Positions 63,142-64,000 of a stretch of DNA of 64,000 bases are shown piece after piece (positions within the stretch are counted from its first letter, which is position 1; every line of letters begins with the position of its first letter). The notes under the pieces were generated by a model. It had not been told where the DNA came from. It saw nothing but the letters and a program-made list of their open reading frames with translations, and searched no databases. The DNA is from Gammaproteobacteria bacterium (lineage in GTDB: Bacteria; Pseudomonadota; Gammaproteobacteria; Francisellales; CACEW01). A program made the position numbers and the translations under genes. The DNA is taken from positions 1 through 64,000 of the forward strand of contig JAUSAW010000018.1 in NCBI GenBank assembly GCA_030652335.1. Direction: 5' to 3'.

Positions 63142-64000
63142 CTATTTTGGAAATCGCATGGTGAAATGAGTGTATTGGCCTTCGATAGAATCACAGCTTA
63201 TTTCTCCACCGAACTCTTGCATTATCAGCTTACACAAAGCTAACCCTACACCCGTTCCATGCCTAGTATTACTATAAAAAGCCCCAAATAGACTGGCGAG
63301 CACTTCAGGCGTCATGCCTTTTCCAGTATCTTTAAAATGCAAATAATTTGCCTCTGAACCTAGCTCTAGCCAGATTAAAATCTCACCTTTTCTAGCGGCC
63401 TTAACATAGTACAAAGCATTTTTAAGTAAATTAAAAATAAGGTGAGAAAATAAAGTGCTATCCCCCATAAAATTAAAATCCTTACTCAGATCGACTTCTA
63501 GCATGGTCTTTTCAGAATCATCCAAGGGGTACAATTTTATTGACTCATCGACAACGGCCGCCATTGAAAGCTTGCATAGCTCCTTACTCTTTACATTTTC
63601 TAAATTTACCTTCATTAACATCATATCAATAAACGTATTGGCTGCATATGTCACCTTGCTTAATGACTTCGGTGCAGCCTTAAGATATTGCAAGACATCA
63701 GGGTTGAGATTGTTCTCAATTTTATCTTCAGCGAGTGCGATCTCATAACCCTTAAACACATCGACCATATAATGCTCTAAATTACCTGCTATTGAATTTA
63801 TAGTTGCCAAAGGTGTTCTAAGTTCATGAGCGATGCTAGCTGCCATCAATTTTGCATTGGCTAGACTTGTTTCAACAACGAGTTTTTCTTCCCGGAGCTT
63901 TTCAGCTTTTTTTTCAATGGTTATATCAAATGAGATTCCAAGAAGTCCTATGACTTCGCCGGCAGAGTTTTTTAATGGGCATTTTTTAGAGAGAAAAAGA
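63142..64000 (-). CDS. PAS-domain sensor histidine kinase, 5' end cut by window
   Basis: At least 285 codons of a membrane-independent or sensory kinase. From the edge: the end of a PAS domain (PLKNSAGEVIGLLGISFDIT), a coiled linker, the phospho-acceptor H-box AHELRTPL, N-box FNLLKNALYYV, and G-boxes DTGKGMTP and GTGVGLALC. The frame is open to 64000, so the true start lies outside. A decayed LuxR regulator lies immediately beside it. Confidence 0.93.
   Translation of the reverse strand, partial: LFLSKKCPLKNSAGEVIGLLGISFDITIEKKAEKLREEKLVVETSLANAKLMAASIAHELRTPLATINSIAGNLEHYMVDVFKGYEIALAEDKIENNLNPDVLQYLKAAPKSLSKVTYAANTFIDMMLMKVNLENVKSKELCKLSMAAVVDESIKLYPLDDSEKTMLEVDLSKDFNFMGDSTLFSHLIFNLLKNALYYVKAARKGEILIWLELGSEANYLHFKDTGKGMTPEVLASLFGAFYSNTRHGTGVGLALCKLIMQEFGGEISCDSIEGQYTHFTMRFPK

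Overview
This window looks like a chromosomal stretch from an AT-leaning gammaproteobacterium, most likely of the Legionellales/Coxiellaceae type and host-associated. Three things support this. The left end has the tRNA-Tyr/Gly/Thr-tuf operon order of the gammaproteobacterial tufB locus. The housekeeping block leuS-lptE-holA-rsfS-rlmH-rlpA-ybeD-lipB-lipA is gammaproteobacterial. Many small orphan proteins look like secreted effectors, and several sit behind PmrA-type promoter boxes. The species cannot be fixed from the sequence alone, and no type IV secretion genes are in the window.

Layout. 1-700: tuf 5' end and three tRNAs on the minus strand with a strong stable-RNA promoter. 674-2680: an orphan effector-like gene, an orphan HigA antitoxin and an AbrB/Doc toxin-antitoxin pair. 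2772-10678: the leuS to lipA operon block, lacking the mrdA, mrdB and dacA genes often found there. 10681-14917: two small membrane proteins with identical PmrA-box promoters, nusB, ribB, plsY and a SET-domain protein. 15058-23135: tRNA-Ile(CAT) followed by an island bounded by a perfect 52-bp repeat of the tRNA 3' half. The island carries a 1532-residue helicase-nuclease (probable phage defence), a frameshifted DUF4236 gene and a membrane protein. A second, decayed unit with the same type of right border follows it.

23242-45268 is accessory DNA. It holds secreted and outer-membrane proteins, two near-identical secreted alpha/beta hydrolases, unknown coiled-coil or helical proteins, a duplicated membrane gene pair, a MATE exporter, a RelB/YafQ toxin-antitoxin pair, a Y-family polymerase beside a divergent SRAP-like protein, a protein ending in a CaaX box, and an MscS channel. 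45254-64000 is rich in small-molecule enzymes and stress genes: oxyR, acetyltransferases, PhzF, Uup, methyltransferases, alpha/beta hydrolases, an isochorismatase-like protein, an ornithine cyclodeaminase homologue, a Bcr/CflA exporter and a PAS histidine kinase that runs off the right edge.

Broken genes are frequent: a hydroxyacid dehydrogenase, an NTF2-like protein, a small operon gene, a LuxR regulator, the DUF4236 gene, a truncated hydrolase and a TauE fragment. Most breaks are one-base changes in homopolymers, so either gene decay or sequencing error must be considered. The most interesting signals are the tRNA-nested defence island with repeated borders, and the shared PmrA boxes in front of unknown small genes, together with SET-domain and CaaX-tailed candidate effectors.
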